A stretch of DNA of 40,113 bases from Desulfuromonas sp. (GTDB lineage Bacteria; Desulfobacterota; Desulfuromonadia; Desulfuromonadales; UBA2294), in assembly GCA_002869615.1 (NCBI GenBank), contig PKUH01000009.1, positions 1 through 40,113 on the forward strand. The letters are read 5' to 3'. The translations under genes and the position numbers were made by a program. Of the stretch, positions 16,903 to 24,548 are shown piece after piece. The notes below the pieces were generated by a model. That model worked only from the letters and a program-made list of their open reading frames with translations. It was not told the DNA's origin and did not search any database. The stretch's first letter is position 1; each line of letters opens with the position of its first letter.

Positions 16903-17640
16903 ATGAAAAAACTCGTCCTCACGCTATTGATTTTGATATTCGCCTCACCCGGCTTCGGGGCAGGCAAAACAGTTACCTATACTGTCGACGGCGCTGACTA
17001 TGAAGGCTACTACACCAGCCCCGACAAAAAAGCTCCGCTGGTACTTCTGCTTCACGACTGGGATGGCCTGACCGATTACGAAGTCAAACGTTCGGAAATG
17101 CTCGCTGCCATGGGATATACGGTTTTCGCTGCCGATCTTTTTGGCAAGGGCGTTCGGCCGACCGAAGTCAAGGACAAGCGCCAGCATACCGGCGAGCTCT
17201 ACAAGGATCGGGAGAAAATGCGGCGCCTGCTGAATGGCGCCCTCTCTGAAGCAAAACGTCTCGGCGGCAACACCGGGAATGCTGTCGCCATGGGCTACTG
17301 CTTCGGCGGCGCAGCAGTTCTCGAATTTGCCCGGTCCGGCGCCGATGTGAAGGGCTTCGTCACCTTCCACGGCGGCCTGCAGACCCCCGAGGGCCAGGAC
17401 TATGCAAAAACCCGCGGCAGCGTTCTGATTTTGCATGGTACCGCCGATGCCAACATCACCATGGATCAGTTTGCCGCGCTCGCTGCGGAACTTGAGCAAG
17501 CCGGCGTCAGCCATGAAATGATCACCTACAGCGGCGCCCCGCACGCCTTTACCGTGTTCGGAAGCAATCGCTACCGTAAGGATGCCGATGAGAAATCATG
17601 GCGCCGGTTTACTGACTACCTGCAACAAACGCTTGATTGA
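16903..17640 (+). CDS. Secreted dienelactone hydrolase family protein
   Basis: 245 residues from the ATG at 16903, which follows AGGAGAATCATAAA; an in-frame upstream ATG would add 11 residues with no ribosome site. The start MKKLVLTLLILIFASPGFGA is a signal peptide, so the enzyme is probably periplasmic. It is an alpha/beta hydrolase with a cysteine nucleophile: Cys133 in GYCFGG, Asp182 in HGTADANI and His214 in PHAFTVFG form the triad of the dienelactone hydrolase family. Substrate unknown; the true dienelactone pathway is not represented nearby. Confidence 0.92.
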   Translation: MKKLVLTLLILIFASPGFGAGKTVTYTVDGADYEGYYTSPDKKAPLVLLLHDWDGLTDYEVKRSEMLAAMGYTVFAADLFGKGVRPTEVKDKRQHTGELYKDREKMRRLLNGALSEAKRLGGNTGNAVAMGYCFGGAAVLEFARSGADVKGFVTFHGGLQTPEGQDYAKTRGSVLILHGTADANITMDQFAALAAELEQAGVSHEMITYSGAPHAFTVFGSNRYRKDADEKSWRRFTDYLQQTLD

Positions 17641-17695
17641 CCGGCCGCGTTCACAACGAGTTTAGCGGAAAAATCTCTCGGACGGCAGCACCGCT

Positions 17696-18322
17696 TCAGT
17701 CAGCAGCCTTTTTCAGTTCCCCCCGACCGGCGGTGAGGTCTCTGAACATCGCTGCGAACCCCGTCTGCTGCTCCTGCGGCAGGCGGAGTTCGAGAGTGAC
17801 CCGTTCGGCATAGCTGCTTGCCAGCTCTTCGCCTTCGAAATCGCTCAGCCGCTGCTGTAATGGTGCCAACAGGGAGTAGTCGAAACAAAGTTCCAGATGT
17901 GCCCAGGCGATCCGCTCGGTGCGCGGCAGCTTCGTAAGAGCCGCTTGCACCGCCGCGGTGTAAGCCTTGACCATGCCGCCCTTGCCGAGCTTGATGCCGC
18001 CGAAGTAACGGCTGACAACCACGGCCGTATCACCGAGGCCGGCATGTTGGAGGGTGGTCAGCATCGGCTTGCCGGCGACGCCATGCGGTTCGCCGTCGTC
18101 GCTCAGGCCGATACGGTCTGTACTGCCGGGCGGACCGACAAGATAAGCCCAGCAGTTATGGTTGGCGTCGGCAAATTCGGCCTTGATCCCGGCAATAAAA
18201 GACTGCGCCTCCTCCGCCGTTGCAACTGCCTGCACGGTGGCGATGAAGCGGCTGCGTTCGACCTCAATCTCACACCGAAAGCGCTGTGCCGGGATCGGGT
18301 AGCGCCGGGATCCGTTAGCCAT
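17696..18322 (-). CDS. yigZ: YigZ/IMPACT family protein
   Basis: 208 residues, matching the usual length. The N-terminal half contains the UPF0029/IMPACT signature: ERSRFIATV, NHNCWAYLVG, LSDDGEPHGVAGKPML and VVSRYFGGIKLGKGGMVKAY. The C-terminal half is the DUF1949 ferredoxin-like domain. The eukaryotic homologue IMPACT regulates the translation kinase GCN2; the bacterial role is unclear. It runs convergent to the dienelactone hydrolase gene and lies downstream of the parvulin gene on the same strand. Confidence 0.93.
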   Translation of the reverse strand: MANGSRRYPIPAQRFRCEIEVERSRFIATVQAVATAEEAQSFIAGIKAEFADANHNCWAYLVGPPGSTDRIGLSDDGEPHGVAGKPMLTTLQHAGLGDTAVVVSRYFGGIKLGKGGMVKAYTAAVQAALTKLPRTERIAWAHLELCFDYSLLAPLQQRLSDFEGEELASSYAERVTLELRLPQEQQTGFAAMFRDLTAGRGELKKAAD

Positions 18323-18441
18323 GAGGTCTCCACAGATTGCACTCGACAGGCAACACGAGCCCGGGGTTGGCTTGCCAATGACAGCGGAATGCTTTCACCG
18401 AAAAAAGGTGCAGGTCTTCCGCTTGCCAGTATCGCGCTGTT

Positions 18442-18723
18442 TTAATCGGTCCGTTCCGTGACTTCAATCAGATGGTAACCAAACTGTGTCTTCACCGGAC
18501 CGAGCACCTTGCCGACTTCGCCCGAAAAAACGACGTCATCAAACTCCTTGACCATCTGGCCGGGCGTAAACGACCCGAGGTCACCCCCCTGCTGGCCGGA
18601 AGGGCAACCGGAGTGTTGTTTGGCAACGGCAGCGAAATCTTCACCACCTTCAATTTTACTTTTCAGCTCGTTACAGGCTTCTTCCGACGGCACCAGGATA
18701 TGCCGGGCACTTGCTCTCGCCAT
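18442..18723 (-). CDS. ppiC: Small parvulin-type peptidyl-prolyl isomerase
   Basis: 93 residues, a stand-alone parvulin domain as in E. coli PpiC. It starts with MARASARHILV (first active-site His), has FAAVAKQHSGCPSGQQGGDLG and FTPGQMVKEFDDVVF in the middle, and ends GPVKTQFGYHLIEV with the second conserved His. There is no signal peptide, so it is cytoplasmic. An AAGGAG site precedes the ATG. It speeds proline cis-trans isomerisation in client proteins. Confidence 0.95.
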   Translation of the reverse strand: MARASARHILVPSEEACNELKSKIEGGEDFAAVAKQHSGCPSGQQGGDLGSFTPGQMVKEFDDVVFSGEVGKVLGPVKTQFGYHLIEVTERTD

Positions 18724-18906
18724 TACAAATCTCCTTCTACTTGATTCAGTGGAAAAAATAATCTTTTTGTTTCGGGGAGTTTATAGGATCGCTCATCGTT
18801 ATTCAAGAGGGCGCCTTGCTCATTGTCTCCCTTTTGCTCATCGACAGTGTTATCATGCGCAACAGGCGCACTCAAGACAACTCACATCATTCGTATAGGA
18901 AACAGT

Positions 18907-19266
18907 ATGAAGAAAAACTTCAAAATGTCCCACCCCAAGCACAAGCAACCGCGCTGGGTTGATCTGATTAAATATGAAGTGAAAAAGTACATCAAGCGCG
19001 AGCGGAACAAGGCGCTGCCGGAAGGGGTCGATTTCTGGGATTTCGATTGCAAGTACGGGCCGGACGAAGCGAACAGTGAAGAGATTCATGTCTCGACCAT
19101 CAACAAACATATCTCGCAGGCCGAAGCCGATGGCCTCGACTCTTTTTATCTGGAGATTCTCGCCAAACCGGGCATCCGCACCAAAAATCCGGCCGGTCTC
19201 AGTGAAAATCAAACCGACGTCGACAGCCAGGCCGGTGGCGAGGAGGGGGGCGAATCGCCCGAATGA
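18907..19266 (+). CDS. DUF6172 family protein
   Basis: 119 residues from the ATG at 18907 (AGGAAACAGT upstream). The stretch KYIKRERNKALPEGVDFWDFDCKYG followed by FYLEILAKPG is the pattern I associate with DUF6172, a family of unknown function. The first half is strongly basic and the C-terminal 25 or so residues are acidic and low-complexity (GGEEGGESPE), probably disordered. No catalytic motif visible. It is followed by the dispersed repeat element and then by convergent genes. Confidence 0.75.
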   Translation: MKKNFKMSHPKHKQPRWVDLIKYEVKKYIKRERNKALPEGVDFWDFDCKYGPDEANSEEIHVSTINKHISQAEADGLDSFYLEILAKPGIRTKNPAGLSENQTDVDSQAGGEEGGESPE

Positions 19267-19324
19267 TCGCCAGTCGAAAAAAACAGGAAAGCAGTTCCTG
19301 AATCCGACCGAGGATCTATGTTTC

Positions 19325-19630
19325 GATTATGACTCACCCCCGTTGCTCTTGAGGTCGCACCAGTCAGCGCAATCAGTGAACCGTAGCCCAACCGCGCCAG
19401 CCACGGAGATGAACTGTGTTTGCCTTAAGGCAAACTCCCTGTCAGAACAGTTGAACAAAAATAATTTAAACGGCGCAAAAAAGCCCCCTGCAAGGGAGCC
19501 GTTTTCTGCATACTCTTTTATGGCTCAATAAAAGAGTATGGCGGAGTGCGCGGCCGCGCGGTTTTATCAAGGGGACACTCCCCTGAACTTCGGATAGTGT
19601 CCCCGTCCGACGAATCGAGGTCGCCGTTAT
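19325..19630. repeat. Dispersed multi-hairpin element, copy A
   Basis: About 306 bases that align with 33631-33951. Structures in order: a near-hairpin around CTCTTGAGGTCG (19343-19361), a TTTGCC/GGCAAA hairpin (about 19419-19434), an identical AGCCCCCTGCAAGGGAGCC block, a perfect 13-bp inverted repeat CATACTCTTTTAT/ATAAAAGAGTATG with loop GGCTCA (19509-19540), a GCGCGGCCGCGC palindrome and a terminal GGGGACACT/AGTGTCCCC hairpin (about 19571-19604). No protein-coding frame is convincing. It lies between two convergent genes. Confidence 0.85.
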
Positions 19631-19663
19631 CGAACGGAAAGTGCCTAACTTTTAAAGTAGCGG

Positions 19664-20140
19664 CTAGATTGATTCTGGGGAATCGCCCCGATATTTCAGC
19701 TGCGCCCCCTTGAGGAAATTCCTTAAAATCTGATCTTTACATTCCCGGTAGTGCTTATGCCCCGGCTTGCGAAACAGGGCGCTCAGTTCGTGCGGGCTGA
19801 TCTTCATGCCGGCCAGGTTGAGATATTCGAGAACATCGTCGTTCTTCAGATTAAAGGCGATCTTCAGCTTTTTAAAAATAATGTTGTTGTTCAGCCGTTT
19901 CTCCGGCGCCGGTTGCGGTCCTTCTTTTTTGCCGCGGCGATCGATTATCAGGCCATTGAGAAAAACCGCCAGCTGCCGGTCGTTACATTCCTGGCCAGCC
20001 GGATCGTCCTCTTTTTTCAACCAGGCACTGATCTGCTCGCGGGTTTCTTCCTGCCCACCGAGGCGGAACAAAACGATCATTTTTGAATCATTACAGTCAA
20101 AAATGTAGCGGAGACGGCGTAAAACATCATTATTGGTCAT
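19664..20140 (-). CDS. DUF1456 family protein (YehS-like)
   Basis: 158 residues with the duplicated architecture of DUF1456: [18 protein letters not shown] in the first half and [25 protein letters not shown] in the second, each followed by a helical stretch ending in a LAVFLNGLI- or LRNFLKGA-like block. Role unknown. The ATG overlaps the stop codon of the VF530 gene by four bases (ATGA), so the two are translationally coupled in the ychJ operon. Confidence 0.92.
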   Translation of the reverse strand: MTNNDVLRRLRYIFDCNDSKMIVLFRLGGQEETREQISAWLKKEDDPAGQECNDRQLAVFLNGLIIDRRGKKEGPQPAPEKRLNNNIIFKKLKIAFNLKNDDVLEYLNLAGMKISPHELSALFRKPGHKHYRECKDQILRNFLKGAQLKYRGDSPESI

Positions 20141-20373
20141 GGTTTATTTGGCTCTCTTTTCATCGCCAGGTAGAGGTTTTCAACCCTGGTCCGGGCCCAG
20201 GGTGTCTTGCGCAGGAATTTGAGACTCGACTTGACCGAAGGATTGTTTTTAAAACAGTTAATGTCGATTCGGTTGCCCAGGCCGGGCCAACCATACGCTT
20301 CGACCAGACTGCTGACGATCTGCTCAAGGGTGATCCCGTGCAGCAGATCATGACTCTTCTGCTCGTGCGTCAT
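20137..20373 (-). CDS. VF530/DUF2132 family small protein
   Basis: 78 residues from the ATG at 20373. The core [27 protein letters not shown] followed by [24 protein letters not shown] is diagnostic of the VF530 family, a small helical fold suggested to bind DNA. The start is supported by the family's usual N terminus just before LHGITLE; the open frame extends upstream into ychJ but is not needed. It begins 19 bases after ychJ and overlaps the DUF1456 gene. Confidence 0.9.
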   Translation of the reverse strand: MTHEQKSHDLLHGITLEQIVSSLVEAYGWPGLGNRIDINCFKNNPSVKSSLKFLRKTPWARTRVENLYLAMKREPNKP

Positions 20374-20392
20374 CGACGACAACCGGTCACCA

Positions 20393-20872
20393 TTAACCAC
20401 AACACTTCTTGAACTTCTTGCCGCTTCCACAGGAGCAGGGGTCGTTCCGTCCGATCTTGGTTACGGTCAGCGGCTGGCCCTTGACCATGCTCCCTTCCGT
20501 GAAATACCACTTTTTCTTTTTACGCTCGAACCGGCCCCGCTCATGATAACTGCGAATCCCGTCCTTGTCGCGATAGCGGGCAATGAATTCGACCTCACCG
20601 GTTTCATCCTTGGGGCCGCCATCGACAGTATCGATAATTTCCAGGCCATGCCAATCCGACTCCTCGGCCCATTTCCTGGCAGCCTTCTTGTCGTAATCCT
20701 TGCGATGCTCCGGGTGCAATGAGTCGCTGACAAAATCTATCTCAACCTTGACGTGCGCTGTATAGCGCGCCCGCATCAACTGTTCAGCTGTTTCGGCCGC
20801 TTTCTTCCCTTTAATAATCGGTTCGCAGCAGGCGCTGTACTCGGCACCACTGCCGCAGGGACATTCATTCAT
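20393..20872 (-). CDS. ychJ: YchJ family protein with two SEC-C motifs
   Basis: 159 residues. Zinc-binding SEC-C motifs stand at both ends: [15 protein letters not shown] at the N terminus and [19 protein letters not shown] at the C terminus, around an NTF2-like YchJ middle domain ([47 protein letters not shown]). Function unknown. An AAGGAGG site lies before the ATG. It is the first gene of the three-gene minus-strand operon ychJ-VF530-DUF1456 and has a good promoter upstream. Confidence 0.94.
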   Translation of the reverse strand: MNECPCGSGAEYSACCEPIIKGKKAAETAEQLMRARYTAHVKVEIDFVSDSLHPEHRKDYDKKAARKWAEESDWHGLEIIDTVDGGPKDETGEVEFIARYRDKDGIRSYHERGRFERKKKKWYFTEGSMVKGQPLTVTKIGRNDPCSCGSGKKFKKCCG

Positions 20873-20907
20873 AACATTTCCTCCTTCAGCTGAATTAAAT
20901 CGGCGAA

Positions 20908-20937
20908 ATTCTAGGCATGAGAAGGGTGCGATGTCAA
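20908..20937 (-). promoter_or_regulatory. Sigma-70 promoter for the ychJ operon
   Basis: On the minus strand a perfect TTGACA (20932-20937) and TAGAAT (20908-20913) are 18 bases apart, giving a leader of about 30 bases before ychJ. Confidence 0.75.
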
Positions 20938-21107
20938 GCGAGTGCTTCCGACCTGTCGACTATAATCGGCATTTTTCGAAACGATCAACGTCCGTTCCTC
21001 TGATTGCGCAGAAAAAAGCCCGGGCAGAGACAAAAAGGACTATCAACAAAGCGCACCTGTCCTGTGATAAAATACCTTGAATTCCTGAAAGGTCTCTTTA
21101 AAAGGTC

Positions 21108-22178
21108 ATGCAATCAATCTCATTTACCGGAGTAATCCTGGCCGGCGGCGACAGCAGCCGGATGGGACGCGACAAGGCACAAATCACTCATCGCGGAAAA
21201 CCGCTCTGGCGCAGCAGTTATGATGCGTTGGCAAGTACTTGTAACGATCTGCTCATTGCCGGCCGCCGGCCCGACCTCGCAGCGGCAAAAGTGCCATGTT
21301 TCACTGACAGACTCGCCGGCTCGGCCCTGGCCGGCATTGAAACAGGCCTCGTCCACTGCAAAAGCGAGTGGATTACTGTATTACCCTGCGATCTGCCCTA
21401 CCCATCGGTCTCTCTTTTGAATCGATTGCAGGCCGCATGCAGTACGGATGTTGATGCCGTCGTGCCGCGCACCCGTACCGGACGCGAACCACTGGTCGCC
21501 TGTTATCGCAAAAGCGCCCTAAAACCGATAACCTGCCGGCTCGAATCCGGGAACCCCAAGATTCTGGATCTTCTGGATGAGCTGAACGTCTGCTATCTCG
21601 GAGAGGAGGACCTGCCGGAAGGTTGGCGGCGGGCCTTTACAAACATCAATACACCGGCTGATCTCGAACAGCTCCTGGCTCCGCCGCCAGCAATATCTTT
21701 TTTTGCAAATAGCGGCACCGGCAAGACGACCCTGATTGAAAACCTGATCCGTGAACTGATGAAGAATGGCTGGACCGTCGGTGCCCTGAAGCACGATGCA
21801 CACAACTTCGAGATAGACCACGAAGGCAAGGATTCCTGGCGCCTGGCCCGGGCCGGCGCCGCGGTGACCGCGATCAGTTCATCGACAAAAACAGCGGTTA
21901 TCAGTCAGCATCAATCGGAACAATCGCTCGACGAAATCTTGTTGTCATTTGCCGGCAAGGTCGACATCGTTCTGACCGAAGGCTTCAGGCAGAGCCGCCT
22001 GCATAAAATAGAAATCCATCGCACCGAGTTGAACCGGCCACTGATCAGCCAGTTACAGAACGTACCGGGCCTGGTTGCTGTCGCCAGCGACAGCCCTGTC
22101 GATACCGAAGTACCGGTATTCGATCTCAACGAAATCACTGAACTGAGCACTTTCATCGAGAAAAATTTTTTAAAATAA
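21108..22178 (+). CDS. mobA: Fused MobA-MobB molybdenum cofactor protein
   Basis: 356 residues. The first 195 or so residues are MobA, molybdenum cofactor guanylyltransferase: GVILAGGDSSRMGRDKA at the start, then the VLPCDLPY metal-binding block and REPLVACY. The rest is MobB, a GTP-binding partner: P-loop [14 protein letters not shown] near residue 200, then VGALKHDAHNFEIDHEGKDSWR and DIVLTEGFRQSRLHKIEIHR. MobA attaches GMP to molybdopterin to make the bis-MGD cofactor of enzymes such as nitrate reductases and formate dehydrogenases, none of which lies in this window. Single-frame fusions of the two are known in other bacteria. AAAAGGTC precedes the ATG. Confidence 0.94.
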   Translation: MQSISFTGVILAGGDSSRMGRDKAQITHRGKPLWRSSYDALASTCNDLLIAGRRPDLAAAKVPCFTDRLAGSALAGIETGLVHCKSEWITVLPCDLPYPSVSLLNRLQAACSTDVDAVVPRTRTGREPLVACYRKSALKPITCRLESGNPKILDLLDELNVCYLGEEDLPEGWRRAFTNINTPADLEQLLAPPPAISFFANSGTGKTTLIENLIRELMKNGWTVGALKHDAHNFEIDHEGKDSWRLARAGAAVTAISSSTKTAVISQHQSEQSLDEILLSFAGKVDIVLTEGFRQSRLHKIEIHRTELNRPLISQLQNVPGLVAVASDSPVDTEVPVFDLNEITELSTFIEKNFLK

Positions 22179-22254
22179 GCAGACAGTCGTCATATCTGTT
22201 ATAACTTGTAATTCGCACGAAACACGCAACACCAGACAGGCACAGGAGGTCTTT

Positions 22255-23307
22255 ATGCAAGACTGGGGAAATTGTAATCCCGGTGATGAACTTGAAAAGA
22301 AAATCATCGATTTTACCAACAAAGTAAAAGAGAAAATGCAATCGGGAGGGGGCGGCGGCAATTTCAAAGCGAGCCGCGCCATCCTGATATTTTTCGTTGT
22401 CATCATTGTCGGCATCGCCGCGATGACCAGCTTCTACAAGGTTGAAACGGAAGAGACCGGGGTGGTGCTCCGTCTCGGCAAGTTTTCCGGCCTGACCGAT
22501 CCCGGGCTGCATTTCAAACTGCCCTTTGGCATTGAACGGGTGATCAACGTCCCGACGGCCCGCGTCGAGAAACAGGAATTCGGGTACCGCACCGTTAATC
22601 CCGGGGTCCGCACAACTTACACCAAGAAAGGGCTCGAAGAGGAGTCCCTGACCCTGACCGGCGATCTCAACGTCAGTGATGTCGAATGGATCGTCCAGTA
22701 CAAGATCGCCGAACCGTTCAAGTTCGTCTTCAACATCCGGCGACCGATCGAAACAATTCGTGACATCGCCGAAGCGATGGTACGCAAGGCGGTCGGCAAT
22801 TCGAACGTCACCAAGGTTCTGACTACTGAGCGGGCTGAACTCGCCAGCGAAATAGAGGCCGACCTGCAGAAGATTCTCAACGACTACGATATCGGTGTCC
22901 GTATCGTCACCGTCAAGTTCCAGGATGTGACACCGCCCGACCCGGTCAAGGCAGCCTTCAACGAGGTCAACGAAGCCGAACAGCAGAAGGAAAGCCTGAT
23001 TTTCCAGGCGCGTGAACAATACAACCGCGAGGTACCGAAAGCCCGCGGTGAGGCAAAGAAAATGATTCAGGAAGCCAAGGGTTACGCCACCGAACGGATC
23101 AACAAGGCCAAGGGTGAAGCGAACCGTTTTGAATCAATCCTCGCCGAATATCGCAAGGCTCCCGAGGTCACGCGCCGCCGGATGTACGTTGAAACGCTTG
23201 AGCAGATTCTGCCGCGCCTCGAAGAAGTCTACATTATGGATAAGCAGACGGGAGGGAATATTCTGCCGTTCCTGCCGCTGCGTAGCGAGAAGGGGGTTGC
23301 CAAATGA
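22255..23307 (+). CDS. hflK: HflK, SPFH-domain modulator of FtsH
   Basis: 350 residues. Gly-rich N terminus (QSGGGGGNFKASR), one membrane segment at about residues 41-60, then the SPFH/prohibitin domain (FYKVETEETGVVLRLGKFSGLTDPGLHFKLPFGIERV) and a long charged helix rich in EAKKMIQEAKG-like repeats. With HflC it forms a large periplasm-facing complex around the membrane protease FtsH. An AGGAGGTC site precedes the ATG, and the end overlaps hflC by four bases (ATGA). Confidence 0.97.
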   Translation: MQDWGNCNPGDELEKKIIDFTNKVKEKMQSGGGGGNFKASRAILIFFVVIIVGIAAMTSFYKVETEETGVVLRLGKFSGLTDPGLHFKLPFGIERVINVPTARVEKQEFGYRTVNPGVRTTYTKKGLEEESLTLTGDLNVSDVEWIVQYKIAEPFKFVFNIRRPIETIRDIAEAMVRKAVGNSNVTKVLTTERAELASEIEADLQKILNDYDIGVRIVTVKFQDVTPPDPVKAAFNEVNEAEQQKESLIFQAREQYNREVPKARGEAKKMIQEAKGYATERINKAKGEANRFESILAEYRKAPEVTRRRMYVETLEQILPRLEEVYIMDKQTGGNILPFLPLRSEKGVAK

Positions 23308-24236
23308 AAAAAACAGTACCTATTTTAGTTGTCCTGGCTGCCGCCCTGGTCATTTTGTACAGCAGTTTCTACCTGGTTTATGAAGGACAGCAGGCGATTG
23401 TCACCCAGTTCGGGGCACCGGTCGGCGAGATTAAAAACCCGGGACCACATTTCAAGACACCGTTTATCCAGGATGTCATCCGCTTTGAAAGCCGGATTCT
23501 GAAATGGGATGTTGATCCGACCGAAATACCGACCAAGGACAAGAAATTCATCTGGGTCGACACCACGGCCCGCTGGAAAATTGTTGATCCGCTATTGTTC
23601 TACCAGACCGTTGCCACCGAACGCGGCGCCCAGAGCCGCCTCGACGATATCATCGACTCGGTGGTGCGCGACGCCGTCTCCGGCCGCTTGCTCGTCGAGC
23701 TGGTCCGGGGCAGCGACTACGTTCCTGAAGCCGGCGCCAGCGAACGTTTTGAGGTCGACGGAGTCGAAATACCGCGTGAAGAGATGATTGGCCGTGAAGA
23801 GATTCTCGCCGGTATGCTCGATAAAGCCCAGGCGAGCACACCCGAATACGGCATCGAGCTGCTCGATGTGCAGATCAAGCGGATCAACTACGTCGAGCAG
23901 GTCCGGCGCAGTGTCTACGAGCGGATGATTAACGAACGGAAGAAAGTCGCAACCCAGTACCGCTCCGAAGGCGAAGGTGAAAAGGCCGATATCCTCGGCC
24001 AGATGGAACGGGAGCTCAAGGAGATCAGCTCCGAGGCCGAGCGCCAGTCGCTGGAACTCCGCGGCCAGGGTGACGCCGAGGCGACCGCCATCTACGCCCG
24101 GGCCTACAACCGCGACAAGGAGTTTTACGCCTTTTTGCGAACCCTTGAATCGTACAAGAAAGGAATTCAGGGGAACGGGCGCCTGGTAATTTCGACCGAC
24201 TCCGAGTTTTTCAAGTACCTCAAGAAAGCAAAATAA
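23304..24236 (+). CDS. hflC: HflC, partner of HflK
   Basis: 310 residues. An N-terminal membrane segment (about residues 5-23) is followed by the SPFH domain (YEGQQAIVTQFGAPVGEIKNPGPHFKTPF) and the HflC-typical block MINERKKVATQYRSEGEGEKADILGQMERELKEI. It ends with DKEFYAFLRTLESYKKG, usual for the family. Forms the HflKC assembly around FtsH. The start overlaps the hflK stop codon, so they are coupled; a strong terminator follows. Confidence 0.97.
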   Translation: MKKTVPILVVLAAALVILYSSFYLVYEGQQAIVTQFGAPVGEIKNPGPHFKTPFIQDVIRFESRILKWDVDPTEIPTKDKKFIWVDTTARWKIVDPLLFYQTVATERGAQSRLDDIIDSVVRDAVSGRLLVELVRGSDYVPEAGASERFEVDGVEIPREEMIGREEILAGMLDKAQASTPEYGIELLDVQIKRINYVEQVRRSVYERMINERKKVATQYRSEGEGEKADILGQMERELKEISSEAERQSLELRGQGDAEATAIYARAYNRDKEFYAFLRTLESYKKGIQGNGRLVISTDSEFFKYLKKAK

Positions 24237-24302
24237 AATTGCCGATAAATTACCTTTCCCGAAAGGGCAAAATCGCTGCCTTTAACCAGGTACGATTTCA
24301 AT

Positions 24303-24341
24303 AAAAAAAGAGGGCCGGGGCGTTTCCCGGCACTCTTTTTT
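24303..24341. terminator. Bidirectional terminator after hflC
   Basis: AAAGAG and CCGGG pair with CCCGG and CTCTTT around a short loop with one internal mismatch. A T-run follows on the plus strand, and an A-run precedes it so that it would also act on the minus strand. No gene is seen in the rest of 24237-24548. Confidence 0.85.
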
Positions 24342-24483
24342 ATCAACGATTCCGTGATCTATAAACTATTGTCGCCCGATATCACTCGTTTTTTTAGTCG
24401 CCGATGGTCTTTCTATCGGAACCGAGGTTATGCTGATGGGCCATCCAAACTGTTGCCGGGCCGAGATAAAATCATTAATTCTC

Positions 24484-24513
24484 TTGTTGTGGCACCACCT
24501 TTCAAGTGATAAT
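24484..24513 (+). promoter_or_regulatory. Weak promoter candidate for prc
   Basis: TTGTTG (24484-24489) and GATAAT (24508-24513) are 18 bases apart, 36 bases before the prc start. The -35 is weak. A TGGCAC inside the spacer resembles half of a sigma-54 site but its -12 part is absent. Confidence 0.35.
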
Positions 24514-24548
24514 GGCTGTTTGAATATATTCAAACGAACGGAATAACA

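Noticed and set aside
19325-19440. Possible c-di-GMP (GEMM) riboswitch in the dispersed element
   Set aside because: Fragments such as GCCACGGAGAT and GAACCG recall the GEMM class, but the tetraloop, receptor and GACGCAAAGCC core are missing, and the element lies between convergent genes rather than upstream of one.
22153-23019. Open frame on the minus strand opposite hflK
   Set aside because: HflK is unambiguous and coupled to HflC; the antisense frame lacks any motif.
24488-24505. Sigma-54 promoter upstream of prc
   Set aside because: TGGCAC matches the -24 part, but the -12 GC element is absent at the right spacing.
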